From Burkholderiales bacterium RIFCSPLOWO2_02_FULL_57_36 (lineage in GTDB: Bacteria; Pseudomonadota; Gammaproteobacteria; Burkholderiales; Burkholderiaceae_D), in the NCBI GenBank assembly GCA_001770855.1, contig MESE01000142.1, forward strand, positions 1 to 64,000: DNA of 64,000 nt. Reading direction: 5' to 3'. The notes beneath the pieces are model-generated. The model ran no database searches and was not told the origin of the DNA. It saw nothing but the letters and a program-made list of their open reading frames with translations. Both the position numbers and the translations under genes were made by a program. Shown piece by piece: positions 1-8,995 of this stretch; position 1 is the first letter of the stretch, and each line of letters begins with the position of its first letter.

Positions 1-242
1 AAGCTGACCTCCTGATTCGTAATTTCTGATCCAGTCGCAAGTTCGATTAGAACCGAATCGGTCTTCTCGCAATAGCAAATTACGTCTTTAAGATCACGGC
101 CTGAACCCGCGTGAACAACCACGGCAGTTTCACCGTCCAGATTCCGATTTGCCCAGGCAATAACCTTATCGTCACCCATCGCAGCCAGAGCTTCAAAAAT
201 CTCATTCGCAAGTTTTCCAGACCCCACCACTATGACAACCAT
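1..242 (-). CDS. DapB-like NAD(P)-binding protein, partial (runs off the left edge)
   Basis: The minus strand reads from ATG at 240-242 to the window edge, giving about 80 residues that begin MVVIVVGSGKLANEIFEAL. The GSGKLANEI stretch is a Rossmann-type dinucleotide-binding turn, followed by a segment (VVVHAGSGRDLKDVI) that resembles the N-terminal half of dihydrodipicolinate reductase-like proteins. The C-terminal half lies outside the window, so catalytic residues cannot be checked. If it is a true DapB it would act in lysine and peptidoglycan precursor synthesis, but the short fragment also fits an uncharacterised DapB-fold dehydrogenase. The start is the first ATG of the open frame, with no strong ribosome binding site seen. 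Confidence 0.5.
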   Translation of the reverse strand, partial: MVVIVVGSGKLANEIFEALAAMGDDKVIAWANRNLDGETAVVVHAGSGRDLKDVICYCEKTDSVLIELATGSEITNQEVS

Positions 243-382
243 ACTTATCTTTTTCCGCTTGTTAATCACATTGATTCGCCACGTGCGTAGCCACCTAACG
301 TGTGAGATAACAGGCGGCACAGCCGTCCAGGTTCATTGGCATGTTAAATGGCGGCTTAGAGCGAAGATCTGATTTCATTATT

Positions 383-691
383 CTATTTAATTTTCTTCCG
401 GTTTCTTTTGGTGAAGTGCCTCTCATCAGCTCTCTTTGACCTTTTATATGCCATCCAAAGCAACCAAAGACCGCCTACTGTAAAGAATCCCGTCCAAAGA
501 ATCTGCGCTGTAGCGGACTCTATTGGAATAACTCTCCATCTGCTTGGCGGGCCACCAGATCTAGAGCCGCCTGCTGACGAAAAAGTTACACCTTTAAATG
601 CAGCTATAGCCATCAAAAAAGAAAGTAACCCACCCACAAGATATGCGATGGTCTGTGTCACCCGCTTTACTACATCCATTTCAGTAGCCAT
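383..691 (-). CDS. Small hypothetical protein with two membrane segments
   Basis: A 102-residue protein with two hydrophobic stretches, at about residues 14-33 and 61-80, joined by a polar Gly/Ser-rich loop and ending in a very basic tail (KRSKRADERHFTKRNRKK). This suggests a small inner-membrane protein with the tail in the cytoplasm by the positive-inside rule. I do not recognise a family. A second in-frame ATG lies four codons in. The locus is somewhat richer in A+T than its neighbours, which could mean recent acquisition, but this is weak. It lies between the DapB-like fragment and the helicase gene, all on the same strand but separated by gaps of more than 100 bases. Confidence 0.45.
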   Translation of the reverse strand: MATEMDVVKRVTQTIAYLVGGLLSFLMAIAAFKGVTFSSAGGSRSGGPPSRWRVIPIESATAQILWTGFFTVGGLWLLWMAYKRSKRADERHFTKRNRKKIK

Positions 692-1020
692 TTAACTGTT
701 TATTTAGATCGAAAAATTTATGTGTATCTGGGGAAGCCGTCCACCTATCCAGACTGCCAATATGCTGGAAATCCACACCTTCACTCAATTTTCAAATTTT
801 TCCCGAGTTAGACATCACTAAAAAACCGTGAAAGGCAGACACCTGACCGCCTCGCCAGTTTATGAGCAAAGTATTGTTTAAGCAACGAATAGTCTTGCTA
901 AAGTGGGTGCGAATGTCCGCTATGAAGCGATGGCTCAACCGGCCGTTTGCAGCCTGCCCCGAAGTCGCCGACCCGCCATGCTTCATCATCGCGCCCCCAT
1001 TCCAAGCCACCCCGACGCGA
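692..1020. other. Intergenic stretch, no gene recognised
   Basis: This 329-base gap between the helicase stop and the small membrane protein gene holds no open frame with coding character, RNA gene or clear terminator. Overlapping plus-strand frames from about 860 onward are antisense to the helicase and are not supported. Confidence 0.4.
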
Positions 1021-3492
1021 TCAACCCAACGGCGCCAACAAAGCCTGCAGATCGTCGGCATTGAACTTGGGTGCCAATCCGCCATCGCTGCCCAGCACGC
1101 CTTCGGCCAGCGCCGCCTTGCGCGCTTGCAGTTCCAGGATGCGTTCTTCGATGCTGCCTTCGACCACCAGCTTGTAGACAAATACGGCTTGCGCCTGCCC
1201 GATGCGGTGCGCGCGGGCGGTGGCCTGCTCTTCCACCGCGGGGTTCCACCATGGGTCCATGTGGATCACTGTGTCGGCCGCGGTGAGGTTGAGGCCGAGG
1301 CCGCCGGCCTTCAGGCTGATCAACATGATGGGAATACCTTTGCCCTGAAATTGTGCCACCACCGCGCCGCGCGCCGCAGGCGGCGTCTTGCCGGTCAATG
1401 CCAGCCACGGCAATTGCATGGCTTCCAGCTCGGCCTCGATCAGGCCCAGCATTTCCGTGAATTGCGAAAACACCAGAATGCGGCGGCCTTCGGCTACCAG
1501 CGCGGGCAGCATGTCGCGCAGCATTTCCAGCTTGGCGCGTTCCATGGCTTTGTGCGGCGTGATGCCTTTGAGCAGGTAAGGGTCGCAACACACTTGCCGC
1601 AGTTTCAGCAGCGCGTCGAGGATGGTGATCTGTGCACCGGCAAAGCCCTTGCGCTGCAAGATGCGGCGCACCTGCTCGTCGGCGGCAACCCGTACGCTTT
1701 CGTAGAGGTCGCGCTGGCGGCCTTGCAATTGCACGCGCTTGATGACTTCGGTCCTGGGGGGCAGCTCGGTGGCCACTTCGTCCTTGCGCCGGCGCAGGAT
1801 GAAGGGGCGTACCCGCTGCGCCAACAACTGTGCGCGCAGCGTTTCGCCATTGACTTCGATCGGCCTGCGCCACAAACGCATGAAGCTGCGCGCGTCACCG
1901 AGGAAACCTGGCATCAGGAAATCGAATTGCGTCCATAACTCGCCCAGGTGATTTTCCAGCGGCGTGCCGGTGATGCACAGGCGATGGCGCGCCTGCAACC
2001 GGCGTACCGCGTTGGCGCTGCGGCCCGCTGCATTCTTGACGGTTTGCGCCTCATCCAGGATCAGCAGGTGAAAAGGCTGCGCCGCCAGTTTGGAAACGTC
2101 ACGCCACAGCAATGGATAGGTGGTCAGCACCACGTCGTGATTGGCCATGCGGGAAAAATCGTCAGCTCGATCGGCGCCTTGCAAGGTCAGCACGCGCAGG
2201 GATGGAGCCATGCGCTTTGCTTCAGCCTGCCAATTGAACACCAGAGAAGTGGGCAGCACGATCAGCGCGGGGCGGTCGAGCCGGCCCGACTGCTTTTCAA
2301 TCAACAGGTGCGCGAGTGCCTGCGCCGTCTTGCCCAGGCCCATGTCGTCGGCCAGGATGCCTGCCAGATGATGTTCGCGCAGATACTGCAACCAGGCCAC
2401 GCCGTGCAACTGATACGGACGCAAGGTCACGCCGAGACCGGCCGGCGCTTCGATGGTTTGCGGCCCGCCGGTGCTTTTCAGGCGCTGCGCCAGCTTGCGT
2501 AATCCCGCATCGCCTTGCAGCTGCCACGCACCGTGTACACCTGCGCGTTCGCGCTGCGACTCCAGCAGGCTTTGGCACATCGCATCGAATCGCTGCGCGT
2601 CCCAGGACGACAGTTGCAACGGACCTTCGTTGCGGCGCGGATCTGTAAGCAATTCCAGCATGCCGGCAACGATTGCCTTGATCGGAGCCGCCAGCGCATC
2701 GATGCGTTTGCCGCCGGGCGCACGCAAGCGCACCAATGCATTGTCGTCGATTGCGGCGATTTTTTTTGCATCGAGCCAGCGCGCATCATGCTGCAGCAGG
2801 TGGGCCAGCAGCGGCACCAGATCCAGCATCTGTCCGTCGATTTCTATTCCCAGGGTCAACAGCCACGACCCTTCGCTTGCGGTTTGATCCAGCGCCATCA
2901 CGGTCGGGGCGCGGCCGCGCATGCGCGCCGCGACTTCCTTGCCCAGCACTTCGCCGGTCGCGGGACTCACGATCATATGCCAGGCTTCGACTGGAACGCT
3001 CTCGTGCGCGAAGCCGGGACGCACCACCACGGACCAACCTTCGGTCTGCAGATCGGGACATTTTTCCGCCCAAAAATCGCCGAAGAAATCTTCCTGCACC
3101 AGCGTCCACAGCGGGCCGCGCACATGGTCGTCATCGTCGGTGCGCCACTGCAGGGTTTCAATGGGCAGCGGCTGCAAGCCCAGGTCCCATACCCGATCCA
3201 GCGCATCGGCCTCGGCGTCGAGATCGCGCGGCAGCATACGCCGTCCCTGATCGTCTTCCAGGAATTGCGCGGACAGAGGGCGGCGGTTCAGTATCGTGGC
3301 CGGCGCCGGTATCTCCCAGCGCAAACCATCTTCAGTGACATAGGTCCAATCGATTTGCACGACGGTCACGCTGCTGCCGCGCGGACCGAACGCGCCGGAA
3401 GGGCGCATCCCCAGCAAGCCGTCGCCGCGGGTCAGGGTTTGCAGCGTGATGCGTGGGCGGAAGCGCCCGAGGAGTTCGGCCGCGTCGATCAT
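1021..3492 (-). CDS. SNF2-family DEAD/DEAH-box helicase
   Basis: An 823-residue Swi2/Snf2-type ATPase. The N-terminal 370 residues are a bacterial SNF2-associated region. The ATPase core starts near residue 375: Walker A in DDMGLGKTAQAL, Walker B as LILDEAQ, and motif III in TGTPLENHLGELW. The C-terminal RecA lobe carries ILVFSQFTEM, SLKAGGLGLNLT and ARAHRIGQ. These proteins move on DNA using ATP; the targets of bacterial members are mostly unknown. No N-terminal SWIM zinc-finger domain is visible, unlike many longer relatives. The start codon overlaps the upstream hydratase-fold gene's stop by four bases (ATGA), so the start is well supported and the two genes are probably translationally coupled. 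Confidence 0.9.
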   Translation of the reverse strand: MIDAAELLGRFRPRITLQTLTRGDGLLGMRPSGAFGPRGSSVTVVQIDWTYVTEDGLRWEIPAPATILNRRPLSAQFLEDDQGRRMLPRDLDAEADALDRVWDLGLQPLPIETLQWRTDDDDHVRGPLWTLVQEDFFGDFWAEKCPDLQTEGWSVVVRPGFAHESVPVEAWHMIVSPATGEVLGKEVAARMRGRAPTVMALDQTASEGSWLLTLGIEIDGQMLDLVPLLAHLLQHDARWLDAKKIAAIDDNALVRLRAPGGKRIDALAAPIKAIVAGMLELLTDPRRNEGPLQLSSWDAQRFDAMCQSLLESQRERAGVHGAWQLQGDAGLRKLAQRLKSTGGPQTIEAPAGLGVTLRPYQLHGVAWLQYLREHHLAGILADDMGLGKTAQALAHLLIEKQSGRLDRPALIVLPTSLVFNWQAEAKRMAPSLRVLTLQGADRADDFSRMANHDVVLTTYPLLWRDVSKLAAQPFHLLILDEAQTVKNAAGRSANAVRRLQARHRLCITGTPLENHLGELWTQFDFLMPGFLGDARSFMRLWRRPIEVNGETLRAQLLAQRVRPFILRRRKDEVATELPPRTEVIKRVQLQGRQRDLYESVRVAADEQVRRILQRKGFAGAQITILDALLKLRQVCCDPYLLKGITPHKAMERAKLEMLRDMLPALVAEGRRILVFSQFTEMLGLIEAELEAMQLPWLALTGKTPPAARGAVVAQFQGKGIPIMLISLKAGGLGLNLTAADTVIHMDPWWNPAVEEQATARAHRIGQAQAVFVYKLVVEGSIEERILELQARKAALAEGVLGSDGGLAPKFNADDLQALLAPLG

Positions 3493-4259
3493 TTCTGCGC
3501 AAAACGCACCGTCAGGTCGCCGAGATCGCCGTATCGAATCGCGATCTCCTGTTCCACAGGCACACCGAAACTGCCGGCGTACGAGCCGGTGATGACCGCT
3601 TGACCTGCCCGCAGGCCTTGTCCTTTGCCGCGCAGGAATTCAGCCAGCCAATACAGCGGCGCACGCGGATCCGTATTCGGGTGCTGGCCGTCCAGCCGGG
3701 TTTCCTGACCGTTTCCGAGGGTTACGCGGATTACCATCGTGCCGGTCGTGCGCGCTTTTTCGCCATCGACTTGCGGGCCGATGAACAGGCCTTGATTGAG
3801 CAAGCCATCGGCCAGGTTTTCGGCAAAGCTTGCGTCGCCTGGAGTGCTGTATCGGCTATCGATCAGTTCCAGCGCGAGATGCGTACGGACGATCGCGGCA
3901 TCGATTTCAGCGGGGGTGTAGGGCGCATCGCGCACCGGCAAGTCATGACCGAGGATAAAGGCAAGTTCCGGCTCGACCCGTACCTGTCCGGCATGCGCCC
4001 ATGCGGCGCATGGAACGGCGTCGTGGATCGTGCCGGAATGGATCGGCGCCAGAATGACACGGCCCTCGGCCGGCGTGGCGCATTTCCAGGCGCCGATGCG
4101 TTCGTCAAGCTGTTCGGTGACGGCTGCTTGAATAGCCAACGCGGTGTCAACGTCGAGCGGTCGGCACGGTTCGGGCAGACGCGGCCCCTGTCCGCCATTT
4201 CTGCGGCGTGCCGCCAGGATCGTTGCTGCGCTGATGATGGAAGAATGGATTTTTGACAT
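3489..4259 (-). CDS. 2-keto-4-pentenoate hydratase-like (MhpD/fumarylacetoacetase-fold) protein
   Basis: About 256 residues resembling 2-oxopent-4-enoate hydratases and 4-oxalocrotonate decarboxylases of the fumarylacetoacetate hydrolase fold, which act on small dienoic keto acids from aromatic meta-cleavage. Visible family features are VRVEPELAFILGHDLP (metal-binding Glu pair region), the LALELIDSRY stretch and a C-terminal GQAVITGSYAG. No other aromatic-degradation gene is nearby, so the physiological substrate is open. I chose the ATG at 4259 (MSKIHSSII); an ATG eight codons upstream at 4283 is also possible and neither has a strong Shine-Dalgarno. The stop overlaps the helicase start by four bases. 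Confidence 0.75.
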   Translation of the reverse strand: MSKIHSSIISAATILAARRRNGGQGPRLPEPCRPLDVDTALAIQAAVTEQLDERIGAWKCATPAEGRVILAPIHSGTIHDAVPCAAWAHAGQVRVEPELAFILGHDLPVRDAPYTPAEIDAAIVRTHLALELIDSRYSTPGDASFAENLADGLLNQGLFIGPQVDGEKARTTGTMVIRVTLGNGQETRLDGQHPNTDPRAPLYWLAEFLRGKGQGLRAGQAVITGSYAGSFGVPVEQEIAIRYGDLGDLTVRFAQK

Positions 4260-4439
4260 GATTGCGTTTGAATAAAAAACCATCTCATGATTCTGTTGGA
4301 TTCACCAAAGTCTTGTCATGCCGAAAGCGGGCGGCCGACACCAAGCTGACTGAAGTGAAGCGTCAGTGTACAACGTCGTTTTAAGATATTCATGCGCAAA
4401 GTTTTTTGCCGCGGTGGTGGCAGACCTTGGTATCAAAAA

Positions 4440-4979
4440 TCATAGTCTTCCCGCAGCGATTGCGCTGGAAATCAGCTTTTTTACACCCCACTTGTGGAAA
4501 GGAACAATGAAGAAAAGATAGACCTTTCCGAACACATTATGGACCACGCATATCGTGGACACGACGACGCTTGCGGTCTCGCCATCGGTTACCTTTAATA
4601 GCGAGAGTCTGAAATCCAGATGCTTGTCGTCGTGACCGACGACGAGTTCCGTTTCGGTCATGGAAAAGATCGGCCAAACGCCGATCTTTTCACCGACGGC
4701 GTAGTTGCTCTTGAATTCAGGATTGAGAATCTTGGACGTCGTCGGCGCATCGAGGCCGAAGCAGGAAACAATCCGGTTTCGGATAATCAGCGCGATCTTC
4801 ATGCCGATGGGATGGTGCGCGAAGATGGCATGGAAAATATCGAAGATACCGGCGTGTGGACGAGTCAAAGGCGCGCGGTAGGAATCGAAAAAATAAGCGG
4901 ACTCGATGAAGCGGCGATCCAGCACGCTAGCGGAAGGGATGTCGGCTTCTTCAATGATTGAGTTGACGTCGTTACGCAT
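4440..4979 (-). CDS. DUF2867 domain protein
   Basis: About 179 residues from ATG 4979 (MRNDVNSIIEEADIP). The central region and the C-terminal VPFHKWGVKKLISSA segment fit DUF2867, a family of unknown function. The conserved C-terminal motif ends in a mixed hydrophobic and basic helix. A TTG codon further upstream would extend the frame to 5024, but it lies inside the overlapping small upstream frame, so I prefer the ATG. That ATG lies within the last codons of the small membrane peptide gene (4972-5073), which suggests coupling. Function is not assigned. Confidence 0.65.
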   Translation of the reverse strand: MRNDVNSIIEEADIPSASVLDRRFIESAYFFDSYRAPLTRPHAGIFDIFHAIFAHHPIGMKIALIIRNRIVSCFGLDAPTTSKILNPEFKSNYAVGEKIGVWPIFSMTETELVVGHDDKHLDFRLSLLKVTDGETASVVVSTICVVHNVFGKVYLFFIVPFHKWGVKKLISSAIAAGRL

Positions 4980-5073
4980 GAGATGAATGGTCCGATGAAG
5001 AAAGCCAGCCATATCCGGCGGCAATGAGCAAAAGCGAAAGCGCGAACAGCGCCCGCGCGATTCCTTTTAACAT
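4972..5073 (-). CDS. 33-residue hydrophobic peptide upstream of the DUF2867 gene
   Basis: A short frame from ATG 5073 to TAA 4972-4974 encodes a basic N-terminus (MLKGIARALF), a hydrophobic core (ALSLLLIAAGYGWL) and a Ser/His-rich tail. It resembles either a single-span membrane peptide or an orphan signal peptide. Its stop overlaps the ATG of the DUF2867 gene by eight bases, so ribosomes ending here could restart there. It could be a leader peptide, a real small protein, or the shifted N-terminus of a longer ancestral DUF2867 protein. Only position and composition support it. Confidence 0.35.
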   Translation of the reverse strand: MLKGIARALFALSLLLIAAGYGWLSSSDHSSHA

Positions 5074-5181
5074 GTTTTAGCGTCTTTTCAATTCGATAAA
5101 GCGGTGCGGAAGTCTTTTTGAAGCGTAACCGAAAACGACAACACCAAAGGTTGGCGCCCCGGATGAAGCCATGACGCGCCG

Positions 5182-5724
5182 TTATTGCCGCGCCTCAAAG
5201 ACCAGGCAGGTGGTGGTGGCATGCGCATACAGCTTGCCGTCGGGTCCCACGATGCGTGCTTCGGCCGTGGCCATTTGGCGGCCGCAATGGATGACATTGC
5301 CGATCGCACGCAGTGGACCGGTTTTGAATGACGCGGCGCGCACGATGTTTACTCCCAGTTCAGCCGTGGTGTAGCCGCGGCCGGCGGGAAGCATGGTCTG
5401 CACCGCGCAGCCCAGCGCCGAGTCGAGCAGGGTGGCGTACCAACCGCCGTGCACCGTGCCCAACGGGTTGTAATGCTTGAGCTGCGGAGTGCCCTGAAAA
5501 ACGGCCTTGCCCAATCCGATTTCCACTATCGAAAAATCCAGTGTTTCCGCGATGTGCGGGAACGGTATATCCCCTTCCAGCATGGCCTGCATTACTTCAA
5601 GTCCCGATTTGCCGGCCACCATGGCGGGGTCGGCCAAGCCGGGCCGGCCGCCGCGCGATAGCATGCGCTCACGTACCGCCAAGAGTTGTTCATTCCATTG
5701 AGCAAGGGTTGTTTCGGGGGACAT
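5182..5724 (-). CDS. PaaI-family thioesterase
   Basis: A 180-residue hotdog-fold thioesterase that would hydrolyse acyl-CoA or aryl-CoA thioesters in the cytoplasm. The signature is YNPLGTVHGGWYATLLDSALGCAV, with the helix-capping HGG and the Asp/Ser region expected for PaaI-type enzymes, followed by beta strands to VGPDGKLYAHATTTCLV. The start ATG 5724 is set by an AGGAGAAA ribosome binding site 5 to 6 bases upstream; a start farther upstream would run into the shared control region. It is transcribed divergently from the marR-type gene at 5822, and a perfect palindrome lies between them, so it is probably controlled by that repressor. Confidence 0.85.
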   Translation of the reverse strand: MSPETTLAQWNEQLLAVRERMLSRGGRPGLADPAMVAGKSGLEVMQAMLEGDIPFPHIAETLDFSIVEIGLGKAVFQGTPQLKHYNPLGTVHGGWYATLLDSALGCAVQTMLPAGRGYTTAELGVNIVRAASFKTGPLRAIGNVIHCGRQMATAEARIVGPDGKLYAHATTTCLVFEARQ

Positions 5725-5772
5725 CAAAATTTCTCCTGTCGTTGCCTGTGTATTTATTTGCATATACAATGA

Positions 5773-5784
5773 TTGTAGCTACAA
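5773..5784. promoter_or_regulatory. Palindromic operator between thioesterase and marR genes
   Basis: The 12-base perfect palindrome TTGTAGCTACAA lies in the 97-base divergent gap. MarR proteins bind such dyads as dimers, so this is the likely autoregulatory and thioesterase operator. Binding is inferred from position and symmetry. Confidence 0.6.
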
Positions 5785-5821
5785 CTAATTCTACCAGCAA
5801 TTATATTAGCAGGGAATTCCG

Positions 5822-6283
5822 ATGTCGACACAGTCCGCCACCAAGCCGCAAGGCTGCACCAATTTCAAACTGCGCAAGCTGATGCGCCGTGTAGCCCAGC
5901 ACTACGACAATGAAATGAGCAAGATCGGTCTCAAGACCACGCAGTATTCATTGTTGTCCCACGTTCTCAAGCTGGGTCCCATCCGCCCCGGCGAATTGGC
6001 GCACGCCATGGCGATGGACGCATCGACGCTCACACGCAATCTCAAGCCGCTGGTCGATGCGGGCTGGATCGAGGTTGCGCCCGGTTCCGATGGACGCAGC
6101 CGCAGCGTCACGATCACTGACGCGGGACGCGAAAAACGGCACGATGCGCAACGCCGCTGGAAGGCGGCTCAGGAAGGCCTCAACCAGTTGCTCGGTGTGG
6201 AGCAAGTGCTGGCGCTGCATGCATTGATAGACAACTCGCTTGAACTTCTTTCTCCTCTTGATGAAAGCGCCGACCATGAATAA
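5822..6283 (+). CDS. MarR-family transcriptional regulator
   Basis: A 153-residue winged-helix repressor. The N-terminal helix includes FKLRKLMRRVAQHYDNEM. The helix-turn-helix is at about residues 57-80 (RPGELAHAMAMDASTLTRNLKPLVDAGWI) and the wing is the DGRSRSVTITDAG segment. MarR dimers usually release DNA on binding phenolic or lipophilic ligands. The neighbours suggest control of the divergent thioesterase and of the downstream MFS and MATE exporters. The stop overlaps the MFS start, so marR, MFS and MATE genes probably form one operon. A palindromic operator lies 38 bases upstream. Confidence 0.88.
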   Translation: MSTQSATKPQGCTNFKLRKLMRRVAQHYDNEMSKIGLKTTQYSLLSHVLKLGPIRPGELAHAMAMDASTLTRNLKPLVDAGWIEVAPGSDGRSRSVTITDAGREKRHDAQRRWKAAQEGLNQLLGVEQVLALHALIDNSLELLSPLDESADHE

Positions 6284-7505
6284 CACGACCAATACAGGCA
6301 GCAAGCATATCGCGGTTTGGCTGGTGCTGCTGGCCGCCGCCGGCACCTTCGCCTTGACCATGGGCACGCGCCAGACCATGGGATTGTTTGTCAGTCCCTT
6401 GAACACCGCAACCGGCCTGGGCATCGGCAGCATCAGCCTGGCATTTGCGTTCGGACAGCTTTTCTGGGGGCTGACCCAGCCGTTCGCCGGCGCGGTCGCC
6501 GACAAGGTCGGCGCCGGCCGGGTGCTGTTCATCGGCGCGCTGCTGGTGGCGTTCGGCACCTTCATCACGCCCTACATGCAAAGCACGCTGGGCCTGATCA
6601 TCGCGATCGGCGTGCTGTCAGCCGGCGGCGCCGGGATGGCCGGCCCGGCGGTGCTGATGGCAACCGCCAGCCGCATGATCCCGCCGGAAAAGCGCGGAAT
6701 CGCAACCGGCATCATCAACGCCGGCGGTTCCTTCGGACAATTCGTGATGGCGCCGATCGCCGGCGCGTTGATGATCGCCGGCGGCTGGGCAAGTGCGATG
6801 CAGATTCTCGGCCTGATCGTGCTTCTCGCGCTGCCGGCCGCGTTCCTGCTGCGCGGCAGTCCGGCGGTCGCCGGACCGGCTACGCACAAGCCGATCGGCA
6901 CCGCTGACGCGATCCGCAGCGCGCTGCGCACCCCGAGCTATCTGCTGCTGGCCGGCGGTTTCTTCGTCTGCGGCTTTCACGTCGCCTTCCTCGCCACGCA
7001 CCTGCCGGGCGTCATCGCCAGTTGCGGCTTGCCGTTGCAATTCGGCGCATGGTCGCTGGCAATGATCGGCCTGTTCAACATCATCGGCAGCATCGCGATG
7101 GGGTGGGCGGTCGGCCGTTGGCGCATGAAGTCATTGCTGTCGCTGGTGTACGCGACGCGCGCGCTTGCGGTGATGGCGTTCCTGCTCGCACCCAAGACCG
7201 GACCGGTGGTACTGATGTTCGCCGCCGTCATGGGCCTGACCTTCCTGTCCACCGTGCCGCCCACCGCGGGGCTGGTCGCCAAGCTGTTCGGCACCGGCAA
7301 CATGGCCACGCTGTTTGGCATCGTGATGTTGAGCCACCAGGTCGGCGGATTTCTCGGCGCCTGGCTCGGCGGCACGGTGTTCGAGGCGACCGGCAGCTAC
7401 GACTGGCTGTGGTACATCGACATCATGCTGGCGGTCGGTGCGGCGTTGATCCACTTGCCGATTCGTGAAGCGCGGCTGGTACGTCCTGTCGCGGTGAAAG
7501 CATGA
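6276..7505 (+). CDS. MFS transporter (NarK/OFA-like exporter type)
   Basis: About 409 residues with twelve predicted membrane spans in the two-times-six major facilitator layout. The first half has the conserved loop 2-3 pattern (FAGAVADKVGAGRVLFIG) and the second half repeats a weaker version (MGWAVGRWRMKSLL). Substrate is not recognisable; operon placement with a MarR regulator and a MATE exporter suggests efflux. I place the start at ATG 6276, overlapping the marR stop by eight bases; ATG 6261 is an alternative. The stop overlaps the next gene's start (ATGA at 7502-7505). Confidence 0.8.
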   Translation: MNNTTNTGSKHIAVWLVLLAAAGTFALTMGTRQTMGLFVSPLNTATGLGIGSISLAFAFGQLFWGLTQPFAGAVADKVGAGRVLFIGALLVAFGTFITPYMQSTLGLIIAIGVLSAGGAGMAGPAVLMATASRMIPPEKRGIATGIINAGGSFGQFVMAPIAGALMIAGGWASAMQILGLIVLLALPAAFLLRGSPAVAGPATHKPIGTADAIRSALRTPSYLLLAGGFFVCGFHVAFLATHLPGVIASCGLPLQFGAWSLAMIGLFNIIGSIAMGWAVGRWRMKSLLSLVYATRALAVMAFLLAPKTGPVVLMFAAVMGLTFLSTVPPTAGLVAKLFGTGNMATLFGIVMLSHQVGGFLGAWLGGTVFEATGSYDWLWYIDIMLAVGAALIHLPIREARLVRPVAVKA

Positions 7506-8923
7506 GCGCGCAGCCGGCGGACGGCGCGCTCGACCCGAGAACGCGTCGGATGCTCGAAGCGCCGATTGTCCCGACACTCTTGCGGCTGGGCGCGCCCAAT
7601 ATCCTGGTAATGTTTTCTCAGGCCGCAGTGGGTTTGATTGAAACCTATTTTGTCGGCAAGCTCGGCACCGATGCGCTGGCCGGCATGGCGCTGGTGTTTC
7701 CAATGGTGATGCTGATGCAGATGACCTCGGCCGGTGCGATGGGCGGCGGCATCGCATCCGCCATCGCCCGGGCGCTCGGTGCCCGCCGCCGCGCCGATGC
7801 CGATGCGCTGGTGCTGCATGCGCTCCTGATCGCGGTCGTGTTCGGCCTGCTGTTCATGGTCGCGGTCCTGTTCGGCGGGCACCGGCTGTATGCCGCCATG
7901 GGCGGCGCCGGTGCGGCGCTCGATGCGGCCCTTACTTATTCCAACTGGGTGTTTGCCGGCGCGATCATCGTCTGGATCTTCAATTCGCTGTCGGCGATCC
8001 TGCGCGGCACCGGCAACATGGCGGTGCCGGCCGTCGTTACCGTCGCCGGCATGGCGGTGCTGATTCCATTGTCGCCGCTGCTGATCTTCGGATGGGGGCC
8101 GCTGCCGGGCATGGGCATCGCCGGCGGCGCAATCGCGCTGCTATCGTATTACCTGGTCGGCAGCATCATCCTTGCCGCGTATCTGTGGTCAAGCAAAAGC
8201 CTGTTGCGCCCTTCGTTCGCCGAACTGCGGTTCCGCTGGCCGCTGTTTAGCGACATCCTGCGGATCGGCCTGATTGGCACGGTGTCGACCGTGGCCACCA
8301 ACCTCGCGATCGGCATTACCATCGCGCTGGTGGGTGGATTCGGCACTGCGGCGATCGCCGGTTACGGCACCGCATCGCGCCTCGAATACCTGCTGGTGCC
8401 GCTGGTGTTCGGCCTCGGTGCACCGCTGATCGCGATGGTCGGCACCTGCATCGGCGCCGGCCAGCCCGAACGGGCTCTGCGCGCGACATGGGCCGGCGCC
8501 GCTCTCGCATTCGCGATGGCGGAAGCGATCGGCCTTCTGGCCGCGGCATTCCCGCATGCGTGGTTGTCGCTGTTCGATACCGATCCGGCCGTGATTGAGG
8601 CCGGCAGCCGGTACCTGCGCACAGTCGGCCCGGTATACGGCTTCTTCGGCCTCGGCCTGGTGTTGTATTTCGCTTCCCAGGGCGCGGGCCGCCTGCTGTG
8701 GCCGGTGATAGGCAATGTGCTGAGGCTGGCGATTGCGGCCGGCGGCGGTTGGCTGGCACTACGCTGGGGCGGAGGACTGACGCAGATTTTCTTTGCTCAG
8801 GCTGTGGCGCTGGTGGTGTACGGTTTGGTGAATGCCGGTTCAATCGCCGGCGGCGCCTGGTTCGGCCCGGTCGGCCGGCCGCGCGGTACGGCGGCGATGC
8901 TGAGCCGGGTACGAGCTTCATAG
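7502..8923 (+). CDS. MATE-family efflux transporter
   Basis: A 473-residue multidrug and toxin extrusion protein with about twelve membrane spans arranged as two MatE repeats, one beginning at PTLLRLGAPNILVMFSQAAVGLIETYFVGKLG and the other near residue 245. Such proteins exchange cationic or other drugs for protons or sodium ions at the inner membrane. It starts inside the stop of the MFS gene (four-base overlap), so both exporters are coupled and probably under the MarR-type regulator upstream. No further gene follows on this strand for 70 bases. Confidence 0.87.
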   Translation: MSAQPADGALDPRTRRMLEAPIVPTLLRLGAPNILVMFSQAAVGLIETYFVGKLGTDALAGMALVFPMVMLMQMTSAGAMGGGIASAIARALGARRRADADALVLHALLIAVVFGLLFMVAVLFGGHRLYAAMGGAGAALDAALTYSNWVFAGAIIVWIFNSLSAILRGTGNMAVPAVVTVAGMAVLIPLSPLLIFGWGPLPGMGIAGGAIALLSYYLVGSIILAAYLWSSKSLLRPSFAELRFRWPLFSDILRIGLIGTVSTVATNLAIGITIALVGGFGTAAIAGYGTASRLEYLLVPLVFGLGAPLIAMVGTCIGAGQPERALRATWAGAALAFAMAEAIGLLAAAFPHAWLSLFDTDPAVIEAGSRYLRTVGPVYGFFGLGLVLYFASQGAGRLLWPVIGNVLRLAIAAGGGWLALRWGGGLTQIFFAQAVALVVYGLVNAGSIAGGAWFGPVGRPRGTAAMLSRVRAS

Positions 8924-8995
8924 AAGACGCAAGATGGATCATGGTTCAGCCGAGCTTCCGGCTTGTGGGTAAAATCGATCCATTCAGGAGTCTTC

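Noticed and set aside
862..1938. A 358-codon plus-strand frame over the SNF2 helicase
   Set aside because: Antisense shadow of the helicase C-terminal lobe with no domain.
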